Shown piece after piece: positions 45,237 through 53,370 of a stretch of DNA of 64,000 bases. The notes beneath the pieces are model-generated. The model worked only from the letters and a program-made list of their open reading frames with translations. It had not been told where the DNA came from and did no database searches. Origin of the DNA: Clostridia bacterium (lineage in GTDB: Bacteria > Bacillota > Clostridia > Oscillospirales > CAG-272); NCBI GenBank assembly GCA_017463485.1, contig JAFTPD010000009.1, positions 159,076-223,075 on the forward strand, read 5' to 3'. Position numbers and translations under genes: made by a program. How positions within the stretch are numbered: position 1 is the stretch's first letter; each line of letters opens with the position of its first letter.

Positions 45237-45827
45237 GTGAAAAATAAAATTTTGTCAAAAGTAGCAAAAATCATTCGTGTAGTTAGCGTTCCGCCCGTAA
45301 TGGTAACCGCCTTGATAATCATTTTGGCGCTTTCCGACTGCAACGTATTTACGTCTGTCAGCCAAAGCGTGGTATCTGCGCTGTGCCTCGGATTCTTCCC
45401 CCTGCTTGCCTACCCTGTGTCATACGCCGTGCCTAAAATTCGGGAAAAGGGACGCGACGGTCAGCGCGATCTTGCCATATATTTTTCCGCAGTTGGCTAT
45501 ACCGTAGCAGTAATTTACGGACATATAGCCGCCGTTAACTCAGAGCTGATGCTCATCTACTACGGCTACTTTATATCCGTTATTCTTATCGCGCTTTCAA
45601 AGCTTATCAAGGTCAAGGCAAGCGGTCACGCATGCAGTGTGTCAGGACCTATCGTTTTCGTTGCGTATTTTCTCGGCTTTGGCGGTATTCTTTCAGGCGT
45701 TGTGCTGTGGGGACTGATACTTTTCGCCTCTCTTTATCTCAAGCGTCACACCCTATCCGAATTTTTGCTCGGAACGGGCGTGTGTATGGTCGCCTTCACC
45801 ACCTCGTGGCTGATATTCGGAATGTAA
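45237..45827 (+). CDS. PAP2-like membrane protein
   Basis: 196 residues with five or six membrane helices. GTG at 45237 follows AAAGGAG. The segment KASGHACSVSGP near 127 resembles the PSGH motif of PAP2 phosphatases and KRHTLSEFLLG near 172 the RxxxxHxxxD motif, though the final Asp is replaced by Glu (HTLSE). These enzymes remove phosphate from lipids such as phosphatidate or undecaprenyl pyrophosphate. It is 68 bases after degV and likely in the same transcript, giving a lipid-related pair. Confidence 0.65.
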   Translation: MKNKILSKVAKIIRVVSVPPVMVTALIIILALSDCNVFTSVSQSVVSALCLGFFPLLAYPVSYAVPKIREKGRDGQRDLAIYFSAVGYTVAVIYGHIAAVNSELMLIYYGYFISVILIALSKLIKVKASGHACSVSGPIVFVAYFLGFGGILSGVVLWGLILFASLYLKRHTLSEFLLGTGVCMVAFTTSWLIFGM

Positions 45828-45833
45828 ATTTAT

Positions 45834-45863
45834 CGGGGCTGCTCCCTTGTTGGAGCAGCCCCG
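45834..45863. terminator. Hairpin between convergent genes
   Basis: 12-base arms CGGGGCTGCTCC and GGAGCAGCCCCG, 6-base loop, followed by AAATTATT. Confidence 0.75.
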
Positions 45864-45872
45864 AAATTATTG

Positions 45873-46358
45873 TCACATTAAACACTGTACCAGCAGTTGA
45901 CTCACCAATATAAGCAGAACAGATATGAAAGCCTGTATCCACCAAAACAGCGCCTTCTTATTTGCAACCAGACTGTATTCTCCATAAACACTGCTCGCAG
46001 GAATGGATACTATTGCAATACACGGAAAAACCGTAATTAACCATATCTCATAAGAGGTTATCGGTATCAGTGAAACGAGCGCAATACAAAAATATGCGGG
46101 AAACATAGCAAGCACCGAAAAAAGCAACGGCTTTTTGAAACCACCCGCCGCGATTTCGTCGTGTACCAATTTTTTTATATATCCTTCCAGCCTGCTTACA
46201 CCAAACGCGCCAACCGCCATAGCCAACATATACAAAATCAAAAACACAACTACAAACACAATCGTTATATACTGTATTTTAAGCCAGCCGCAGTATATAT
46301 ACAGAATAATCGAAACAAGAAGCACCAATAACAACGCGTTGGATATGAATTTTTTCAT
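45873..46358 (-). CDS. Hypothetical membrane protein
   Basis: 161 residues from the ATG at 46358, 7 bases after AAAGGGAG; the longer frame to 46436 precedes that site. Five hydrophobic helices (about 5-24, 28-50, 87-108, 114-133, 140-160) and a short polar loop with EGYIKKLVHDEIAAGGFKK in the middle. I do not recognise the family. It is convergent to the PAP2-like gene and has no operon partner. Confidence 0.65.
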   Translation of the reverse strand: MKKFISNALLLVLLVSIILYIYCGWLKIQYITIVFVVVFLILYMLAMAVGAFGVSRLEGYIKKLVHDEIAAGGFKKPLLFSVLAMFPAYFCIALVSLIPITSYEIWLITVFPCIAIVSIPASSVYGEYSLVANKKALFWWIQAFISVLLILVSQLLVQCLM

Positions 46359-46515
46359 ATTTTTGCTCCCTTTCGATATTTTTTTGGACAGTGCAAAACG
46401 CTTGCCGCAACACGGGTACTGCATATATTCTATCACATTACAGATTTTTTGTCAATGTAAGCGGCATATCCTGCATTATATCCCCTAAAAATAGGACGGA
46501 ATCTCAAAAAAAACG

Positions 46516-46544
46516 TAGACAAATCGGGGAAAATATGATACAAT
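46516..46544 (+). promoter_or_regulatory. Promoter of TPR/DUF4037/DUF3737 genes
   Basis: TAGACA (46516-46521), 17-bp spacer, TACAAT (46539-46544). Confidence 0.75.
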
Positions 46545-46573
46545 ATTCTTATCAGTGCGAAAGGAGAGCTGTT

Positions 46574-47329
46574 ATGTCGGATTCTTGTATTTCAACCGAA
46601 AGAATAATTTCAAAGCTGGACGAGCATTTGCATAAAAACGACTACGTGTCAGCCGAATGCCACCTGCTTTATTGGCTGGACGAGGCTACACGCGCCGACG
46701 ACGGACGCATACAGCTCTTGCTTCACAACGAGCTTATGGGACTTTACCGCAAGCTCGGACGCCGCGACGAGGCGTTGATTCACGCCCAACAAGCTCTTGA
46801 TACGGTTGAACGATTGGGAGCTTCAAGGCAAGTCGGCGGAGCTACGGCTTACCTCAACGCCGCCACTGTATACAAGGCTTTTGGCATGGCTGACGCTTCC
46901 CTTCCCCTTTTTGAATCTGCTCTGCAGATTTATGAGTCCGATCTTGACGCAAATGACAGCCGCCTTGCGGGACTTTACAATAATATGGCTCTTACTCTCG
47001 TTGACCTCAAGGACTTCGACCGCGCCGACGAGCTTTACAAAAAAGCCATATCCATCATGCTAAATTCATGCGACGGCGCACCCGAGGCGGCGATAACCTA
47101 CCTTAACATGGCTAATGCCGCAGAGGCTCGGCTGGGACTTGTGGACGCCGAGGAGCTTATCACGCAGTACGTAAGTCGCGCAAAAGCGTTGCTTGAAGAA
47201 TACGAAAAGCGTGGTGGCAACTACGCCTTCGTGTGCGAAAAATGTTCGTCGGTATTTGATTATTACGGATATTTTATATACGCAAGCGAGCTGCGGGAGA
47301 GGTCAAGGAGGATATATGAAGGGACTTGA
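46574..47329 (+). CDS. Tetratricopeptide-repeat protein
   Basis: 251 residues from the ATG at 46574 after AAAGGAG. Helical repeats: LLHNELMGLYRKLGRRDEAL, AYLNAATVYKAFGMADASLP and LYNNMALTLVDLKDFDRADE are successive TPR units, with further degenerate ones. No enzyme domain or membrane segment; probably a protein-binding scaffold. It overlaps the next gene by 14 bases, implying coupled expression with the DUF4037 protein. Confidence 0.85.
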   Translation: MSDSCISTERIISKLDEHLHKNDYVSAECHLLYWLDEATRADDGRIQLLLHNELMGLYRKLGRRDEALIHAQQALDTVERLGASRQVGGATAYLNAATVYKAFGMADASLPLFESALQIYESDLDANDSRLAGLYNNMALTLVDLKDFDRADELYKKAISIMLNSCDGAPEAAITYLNMANAAEARLGLVDAEELITQYVSRAKALLEEYEKRGGNYAFVCEKCSSVFDYYGYFIYASELRERSRRIYEGT

Positions 47330-48257
47330 GCTTTCCGAGCGTTTTTACGTTGAATACGGCGCGCCAATGCTTAACGGTCAGTTTGCCGATATTGCGTCCT
47401 TGCTCGCCGTCGGACTTTTCGGTAGTGGCTCGGAGTGCTTCGGATACGACGACAATTTATCCGCCGACCATGACCTTGAGCCGGGCTTTTGCATTATACT
47501 GCCCGACGAGGACGTCATTGACCGCCAGACCGAATTTGCCCTTGAACGGGCATATTACAAGCTTCCGCGCGAATTTATGGGCTATAAAAGAAGCACCATC
47601 AATCCCGCGGGCGGCAATCGCCATGGTGTCGCACGGATGCGCGACTTCCTTTTAAGTAAAACCGGCACACCCGACGGTGTTCTGCCGACACGTGCGTGGT
47701 TTTCTATCCCCGAGCAATCCTTGGCGGAGGCTACAAACGGCAAGATATTTCGTGACGACAGCGGCAAGTTTACCGCCGCGCGACAGCGACTCGCATATCT
47801 CCCCGAGGACGTGCGCCGCAAAAAGCTGGCAGGACACCTCCTGCTTATGGGACAGGCCGGACAGTACAATTATCCGCGCTCGATAGCTCGAGGAGATACC
47901 GCCGCCGCACAGCTTGCGGTAATTGAATTTGCCAAAAGCGCCTTACACGCAGTATTTTTGCTGAACAGCCGTTATATACCATACTATAAGTGGAGCTTTC
48001 GCGCGCTGTCCGAGCTGCCCACGCTCTCAACCCTCTACTCCCCCTTGGAATATCTTATTTCAAGCGGCAACAAGGACGGCGAAGCGACAACAAAGCAAGC
48101 GGCAGTAAACGAGATATGCGCCGCTATTATATCAACCGCAAAGGAGCAAGGGCTTACCGACTTTGCAGGTGAAGCCGCAGAGGGACATGCTTTAGCTATT
48201 AACAGACGCATAGCCGACGAGAAGATACGAAATCTTCACATTCTGTACGGCGTATAA
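47316..48257 (+). CDS. DUF4037-type nucleotidyltransferase-like protein
   Basis: 313 residues from the ATG at 47316, after AAGGAGG. The GLFGSGSECFGYDDNLSADHDL segment near residue 33-55 has the GSxS...DxD character of nucleotidyltransferase folds and is typical of DUF4037 proteins; RRKKLAGHLLLMGQAGQYNY near 170 and a helical carboxyl end follow. The reaction is unknown. It overlaps the TPR gene and is followed 39 bases later by the DUF3737 gene. Confidence 0.8.
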   Translation: MKGLELSERFYVEYGAPMLNGQFADIASLLAVGLFGSGSECFGYDDNLSADHDLEPGFCIILPDEDVIDRQTEFALERAYYKLPREFMGYKRSTINPAGGNRHGVARMRDFLLSKTGTPDGVLPTRAWFSIPEQSLAEATNGKIFRDDSGKFTAARQRLAYLPEDVRRKKLAGHLLLMGQAGQYNYPRSIARGDTAAAQLAVIEFAKSALHAVFLLNSRYIPYYKWSFRALSELPTLSTLYSPLEYLISSGNKDGEATTKQAAVNEICAAIISTAKEQGLTDFAGEAAEGHALAINRRIADEKIRNLHILYGV

Positions 48258-48296
48258 ACAATTAGTTTAAAAATCAACAACGGAGTACAATATTTT

Positions 48297-49133
48297 ATGA
48301 AAATCATTGAAAACAAGGTCTTTGACGAGGAACGAGCGCTTTACGGAAGCGACAGCGTACTTGCAAGAAATTGCAGATTTGAAGGTCCTGCCGACGGCGA
48401 AAGCGCCTTCAAGGAAAGCAAAAATATCACGGTTGAGGATTGCTATTGGGACTTGCGCTACCCTTTCTGGCATGACACAACTCTTACGGTCAAGCGCACC
48501 CACCTTACCGAAAAATGCCGTGCCGCTCTGTGGTATTCGGATAATATCAGCATTTGTGATTCCACGCTTCACGGCATTAAGGCGTTGCGCGAATGTTCAG
48601 ATGTGAAAATTGAAGACTGTGACGTCATATCCCCCGAATTCGGTTGGTTTGTGCGCGGAATAAAAATGCGTAACACCACGGTATCGGGTGAATACTTTAT
48701 GTTGCGCTCCGAGCGTCTGAAATTTGAAAATGTGACCTTGAACGGAAAATATTCATTCCAATACATAGAGGACTCCACGTTTGAGAGCTGCTATTTCAAC
48801 ACTAAGGACGCCTTCTGGCATGCAAAAAACGTAACTGTTCGTAACAGCGTGATAAATGGAGAATATCTTGCGTGGTATGCCGAAAATATTACCTTTGAAA
48901 ACTGTATCATCACGGGTACACAGCCCCTGTGCTACTGCAAGGGACTCAAGCTCATTAACTGCGAGATGCACGGCGCCGACCTCGGATTTGAAAAGTCGCA
49001 CGTTGAGGCTGACATCACCACTCCCGTTATAAGTATCAAAAATCCTACTTCGGGCGTTATCCGCCTGCCCGCCGTCGACGAGCTGATTATGACGGGCGCA
49101 GACGCAAAATGCAAGATAGAGATCGTGCAATAA
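48297..49133 (+). CDS. DUF3737-type right-handed beta-helix protein
   Basis: 278 residues made of regularly spaced short strands with a Cys/Asn ladder (for example NITVEDCYWDLRYPFWHD, NISICDSTLHGIKAL, NVTVRNSVINGEYLAWYAEN). The repeats of about 20 residues indicate a right-handed parallel beta-helix; the sequence matches the DUF3737 group of Firmicutes. No signal peptide, so cytosolic. Function unknown. Start follows CGGAG. Confidence 0.82.
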   Translation: MKIIENKVFDEERALYGSDSVLARNCRFEGPADGESAFKESKNITVEDCYWDLRYPFWHDTTLTVKRTHLTEKCRAALWYSDNISICDSTLHGIKALRECSDVKIEDCDVISPEFGWFVRGIKMRNTTVSGEYFMLRSERLKFENVTLNGKYSFQYIEDSTFESCYFNTKDAFWHAKNVTVRNSVINGEYLAWYAENITFENCIITGTQPLCYCKGLKLINCEMHGADLGFEKSHVEADITTPVISIKNPTSGVIRLPAVDELIMTGADAKCKIEIVQ

Positions 49134-49208
49134 ACGCCAAATAAAACGATTTGCGTGAAAAAAGTTCCAAAAATCCGCTTTTTTGACCACTATATTGTTC
49201 AAAGGGAC

Positions 49209-49237
49209 TTGAAATTTTCTCCAAATTATGGTACAAT
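49209..49237 (+). promoter_or_regulatory. Promoter of pit-DUF47 operon
   Basis: TTGAAA (49209-49214), 17-bp spacer, TACAAT (49232-49237). No Pho box is evident. Confidence 0.75.
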
Positions 49238-49267
49238 ATGGTAAGCAATCCCGAAAGAAGGTAATCT

Positions 49268-50320
49268 ATGGATATTTTAACTTTTCTGAACCAAATGTTA
49301 GCCAATCCTCTGCTGTTCGTCGCGGTAACGCTTACGCTCGGAGTTATCCTTGTAAACGGTTGGACGGACGCGCCAAATGCCATTGCGACCTGCGTCGTAA
49401 CAAGATGTATGCCTCCAAAGGCGGCGATACTTATGGCGGCGGGTTTCAACTTCCTTGGAGTTTTCGTAATGACCAAGGTAAGCAACGAGGTTGCGGTAAC
49501 TATAACGCGCATGGTAAATTTCGGAGATCATCCGGGAGAAACCGTTATTATAGTTCTGTGCGCCGCAATGCTTGCAATCGTTATCTGGGCTACCCTTGCA
49601 TGGGCGTTCGGTATTCCTACGAGCGAGAGCCACGCGCTTATCGCGGGTCTGACGGGCGGCGCTATGGCGCTGACGGGACTTGACGCTATCGTGTGGAGCG
49701 AATGGATAAAGGTTATTTACGGTATCGTTATTTCCGTAGTGCTGGGATTTGGACTTGCTTGGCTGATATGCAAGCTGGTTACAAAAATCTGCTTCAATGC
49801 AAACCGTCCAAAGACGGAGCCGTTTTTCAAGGGCGCACAGATCGTAGGTGCTGCCGCTATGGCGTTCATGCACGGCGCGCAGGACGGTCAGAAATTTATG
49901 GGCATCATGCTGCTTTGCGTGTTCACTCTGCAGGGCACGGGTGCTGCGGCTTCCACCTTCGTTATCCCTACGTGGCTTATGATAGTTTGCTCACTGGTTA
50001 TGGCGGGAGGCACGGCTATCGGCGGCAAAAAGATCATCAAGTCTGTCGGCATGGACATGGTAAAGCTTGAAAAATATCAAGGCTTTTCGGCAGATATCGC
50101 ATCAGCGGCTTCGCTGGTATTCTGCTCTGTATTCGGTCTGCCCGTTTCCACCACTCACGTCAAGACGACCTCCATTATGGGTGTTGGTGCGGTCAAGAGA
50201 ATATCGGCTATCAACTTCGGCGTCGTCAAGGAAATGGTACTTACTTGGGTCCTCACCTTCCCCGGCTGCGGACTTCTTGCGTTCCTTGTAACAAAACTGT
50301 TCCTATTTATTTTCAATTAA
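49268..50320 (+). CDS. pit: Inorganic phosphate transporter, PiT family
   Basis: 350 residues, about ten membrane helices in two repeats. The PiT signatures are VNGWTDAPNAIATCVVTR near 30, GIPTSESHALIAGLTGGA near 118, AFMHGAQDGQKFMGI near 200 and GLPVSTTHVKTTSIMGVG near 290. It imports phosphate with a cation. The DUF47 partner gene follows by 18 bases, the usual pair. Confidence 0.95.
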   Translation: MDILTFLNQMLANPLLFVAVTLTLGVILVNGWTDAPNAIATCVVTRCMPPKAAILMAAGFNFLGVFVMTKVSNEVAVTITRMVNFGDHPGETVIIVLCAAMLAIVIWATLAWAFGIPTSESHALIAGLTGGAMALTGLDAIVWSEWIKVIYGIVISVVLGFGLAWLICKLVTKICFNANRPKTEPFFKGAQIVGAAAMAFMHGAQDGQKFMGIMLLCVFTLQGTGAAASTFVIPTWLMIVCSLVMAGGTAIGGKKIIKSVGMDMVKLEKYQGFSADIASAASLVFCSVFGLPVSTTHVKTTSIMGVGAVKRISAINFGVVKEMVLTWVLTFPGCGLLAFLVTKLFLFIFN

Positions 50321-50338
50321 CGGAAAGGAATTATAACA

Positions 50339-50959
50339 ATGGCTAAGGGTGACAAATTCTATTTTGAAAATTATTCGTCGTGCGCGGAGCTTGCCAAAAA
50401 GGCGGCGGCTTATCTCGTTGAATGTCTTGAAAACTACAACGCGAATGATCTTGAAAAAATGCTTAAGGAAATGCACGTTTTCGAGCATAACGCGGATATT
50501 AAGAAGCATGAAATGAACGAAACGCTTGCAAAGGCATTCGTAACTCCCGTTGAGCGCGAGGACCTCGATATGCTCAGCCAGCAGCTTGACAACGTCCTTG
50601 ACACCATTGAGGAGGTTTTGCAGAAGTTGTATATATACGACGTCAAGACGATTCAGCCCGCCGCTATCGAATATGCGAAAAATATCGTAAGAGCCTCCGA
50701 GCTTCTCGGCGATATCATGGTCGAATTTGAAAACTTCAAAAAGTCCAAGAAGATACGCGCGCTCATTATCGAGTGCAACGACGTTGAGGAGGATTGCGAC
50801 AAGCTCTATCTCACCTCAATGCATAACCTTACCAAAAATTCCACCGACGTACTCACGACTGTATCGTGGTACAAGATTTACGATTGCCTTGAGGCGTGCG
50901 CAGACGCTTGCGAGCACGTAAGCGAATGTGTCGGCTCTATCGTTATGAAAAATACATAA
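50339..50959 (+). CDS. DUF47 (PhoU-like) phosphate transport accessory protein
   Basis: 206 residues, all helical. EREDLDMLSQQLDNVLDTIEEV near residue 77 and the ECNDVEEDCDKLY block near 140 are the conserved acidic metal-cluster helices of the PhoU-like DUF47 family. It is thought to regulate the adjacent PiT transporter. Start follows AAAGGAA. Confidence 0.93.
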   Translation: MAKGDKFYFENYSSCAELAKKAAAYLVECLENYNANDLEKMLKEMHVFEHNADIKKHEMNETLAKAFVTPVEREDLDMLSQQLDNVLDTIEEVLQKLYIYDVKTIQPAAIEYAKNIVRASELLGDIMVEFENFKKSKKIRALIIECNDVEEDCDKLYLTSMHNLTKNSTDVLTTVSWYKIYDCLEACADACEHVSECVGSIVMKNT

Positions 50960-50974
50960 TATAAAATAATTTCA

Positions 50975-51004
50975 CGGGCTGTGTCACGTAACACAGCCCG
51001 TTCT
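50975..51004. terminator. Hairpin between convergent genes
   Basis: 10-bp arms CGGGCTGTGT and ACACAGCCCG, 6-base loop; the plus strand continues TTCTG, so U-tail is weak. Confidence 0.7.
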
Positions 51005-51012
51005 GCAGTTAA

Positions 51013-53283
51013 TTATTTCTTGATAGGCTTTTTGATTCGGTTGAGCTTCTTGTTCATTTTAAGCAGCTCTTCCTTTGTGAACTCAACGTTCATCATAGCC
51101 ATCATGCTCGTCAGACGAAGCACGGTAAATCCGCCCATCATCTGCATAAGACCGCCGTCAGCCTTCAGATCGACCTCAAATCCGCCCGATTTCTTTCCGC
51201 CGTCCTTCTTTCCTGCGTCCATCTTCTTCTTGATCTTAAGACCTACGCCCACAAACCACATTTTTCCGCGCTTGGATTCCATAATGTCGGAGATCTTGTC
51301 GTTAAGGGAGAAGCGTCCTGCGGGAGCGTCGATATCAAACCAGTTGAGCACCGCGCCCTTTTCTACGAGAACGTAGTCCATATTCATCTCGCTTACCTTG
51401 CGGAGCTTGCCCTCGTCGGTAAATTCGCCCGCCTTTGCAACGATAGTGGATTCGCCCTCGTTCTTTACGTCAAAGTAGAAGAAATGATCCTCTGCCGTTT
51501 TCTTACCGATACTCTCGCCGTTTACGAACAGCTCGACCTCGGGAAGGTTGGAGTATACGGTAACCTTCGTTACGTCCTCAATTCTGTCAACGTATCTCTT
51601 GCCGCACAGATGCACGAAGGGATCTACTTCAGGGGAAACGAGCCATGCCTTGTACGCATAGAAGGAATCCTTCTTGTACTTGCGGTCAAAGGTAACAAGA
51701 CCCTGGTGGTTCTGACCGTTCTCTCCGCCCTCAGCTCTTGCGTCAGCACCGAAGTCAAACATATTCCATACGTGAGTAGCCCACATATATTTTCTCGTGT
51801 AGAGCTGTTTTATCAGCTCTTCGTGGTAATACGCCTGATATTCCTCGGTGTAGTCACCCTGCTTGGGATCGGAGGTATGCCAGTTGAGCGCCTCACAGCC
51901 GTACTCGGAGCAACCGATCGGAATATTCGGATGAGTTGCATGGAACTTGTCAAACCAAGGGCCGTTCATGGAGGTATCGCCGCCGTACCAGCCGAAATAA
52001 TGGTTGTAGGAAACGACGTCGGGAATCAGCAGATAAGGATCGTCCATCTTACACATAGAAACAGCCGCAATAGTGGTAAGTCTGGTCTTGTCCATCTCGT
52101 GGCAAAGATCGTTCAGGATCCTGTGATTTTCGAGCAGATCGTCGTCCGAGCCGCCGATAGATATCTCGTTGGAAAGTCCCCATACTACGATAGAGGGGTG
52201 GTTGTAGTTCTGCGCAACCAGCTCCTTCATCTGAGAGACAGTGTTCTCGCGTCCACCGGGAAGATGCTTTGATATGTAAGGGATCTCAGCCCAGATAACC
52301 ATACCGCGCTCGTCGCACAGATCGTAGAAATACTGGTCGTGCTGATAGTGAGCCAGACGAATGGTGGTAGCACCAACCTCACAGATAAGATCCATATCCT
52401 CTCTGTGATGCTCGGGGAGAAGCGCGTTACCAATTCCCCATCTGTCCTGATGGCGGGATACGCCGCGGAGGGGATACTCCTCGCCGTTGAGAATAAATCC
52501 GTTGTCGGGATCGATCTTGTAGGTGCGGCATCCGAATCGGTTGCACACGTTATCAATTACCTCGCCGTCCGCAACTATCTCCGCCTCACAGCAGTAAAGA
52601 TAGGGATCGCGGCGTCCGTGCCACAGATGAACGTCCTTTATTTCAAAGGTCACCTTGGTATCGGTGGACTCTATCTTGTCAAGCTCATTTTCGTCCTTGT
52701 CATAAACGGTGTAAACTATCTTCTGTCCCTCGGTAAGACCCTTTACGAAGACCTCGACCTCAACGTTAGCATCCTTACCGTTAACGGTAGGAGTGATCTT
52801 GATACCGGGCGCACCGTAATAGTCAAGATCAAAGTGACTATTGCTTACACATACAAGATTTACGTCACGGTAGATACCGCCGTAGAAGGTGAAGTCCGCC
52901 ATCTGGGGATAAACAAAATCGTTTGCGGTATTGTCAACGACAACGGCAATATCGTTTTCCTCGGCAAGAGCGTCGGTGATGTTCACTCTCCAGGTGGAAT
53001 AACCGCCGTCGTGATGCGCAAGCTTATTTCCGTTCACGTAAAGATCTGCGGAGGAATTCGTTCCGCGGAATTCAACGTAATAAAGGTCTGCCGCGGGAAG
53101 CTCAGACTTTTTAAGCGACTTTACGTACAGGCAAGAGCCGCGGAAATAGTCGTTTCCTCCGTCCTGACCGTCAACGGCATTCCAGGAATGAGGCAGGTTT
53201 ATCTGCTCGCCATCGCGCGCGCTTACGTCGGCAGTGTTTTTAATAAACAGCCAGTTTTGGTTGAGATTTACAATATTTCTCAT
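51013..53283 (-). CDS. Glycoside hydrolase family 2 enzyme, beta-galactosidase-like, with basic C-terminal extension
   Basis: 756 residues, no signal peptide, so cytosolic. Sugar-binding jelly-roll (1-150), Ig-like domain (160-255), TIM barrel (256-550) and a further beta domain (565-625). Acid/base Glu373 in WGLSNE and nucleophile Glu460 in GCSEYG are in place. In glucuronidases the NxK motif that binds the uronate carboxylate is expected at 525-527; here it is Asn-His-Gln, so the lysine is missing and a galactosidase-type specificity is more likely. Residues from about 630 form an unusual Lys/Met-rich tail. It is the second gene after the GPH symporter on the minus strand. Confidence 0.88.
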   Translation of the reverse strand: MRNIVNLNQNWLFIKNTADVSARDGEQINLPHSWNAVDGQDGGNDYFRGSCLYVKSLKKSELPAADLYYVEFRGTNSSADLYVNGNKLAHHDGGYSTWRVNITDALAEENDIAVVVDNTANDFVYPQMADFTFYGGIYRDVNLVCVSNSHFDLDYYGAPGIKITPTVNGKDANVEVEVFVKGLTEGQKIVYTVYDKDENELDKIESTDTKVTFEIKDVHLWHGRRDPYLYCCEAEIVADGEVIDNVCNRFGCRTYKIDPDNGFILNGEEYPLRGVSRHQDRWGIGNALLPEHHREDMDLICEVGATTIRLAHYQHDQYFYDLCDERGMVIWAEIPYISKHLPGGRENTVSQMKELVAQNYNHPSIVVWGLSNEISIGGSDDDLLENHRILNDLCHEMDKTRLTTIAAVSMCKMDDPYLLIPDVVSYNHYFGWYGGDTSMNGPWFDKFHATHPNIPIGCSEYGCEALNWHTSDPKQGDYTEEYQAYYHEELIKQLYTRKYMWATHVWNMFDFGADARAEGGENGQNHQGLVTFDRKYKKDSFYAYKAWLVSPEVDPFVHLCGKRYVDRIEDVTKVTVYSNLPEVELFVNGESIGKKTAEDHFFYFDVKNEGESTIVAKAGEFTDEGKLRKVSEMNMDYVLVEKGAVLNWFDIDAPAGRFSLNDKISDIMESKRGKMWFVGVGLKIKKKMDAGKKDGGKKSGGFEVDLKADGGLMQMMGGFTVLRLTSMMAMMNVEFTKEELLKMNKKLNRIKKPIKK

Positions 53284-53329
53284 TTTTGTTTCTCCTTTGT
53301 TTGTTACGAGTAAATATAAGCTTTAAAAT

Positions 53330-53354
53330 GGCGTCCGACGTTTTGTCGGACGCC
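53330..53354. terminator. Hairpin between symporter and GH2 genes
   Basis: 10-bp arms GGCGTCCGAC and GTCGGACGCC with a 5-base loop and no U-tail on the minus strand; may only partly stop or may stabilise the upstream message. Confidence 0.6.
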
Positions 53355-53370
53355 ACAGATGATGTAATTA

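Noticed and set aside
51013-53283. Naming the GH2 gene uidA (beta-glucuronidase)
   Set aside because: The uronate-binding NxK lysine is absent at the expected position, although the gene lies in a uronate locus.
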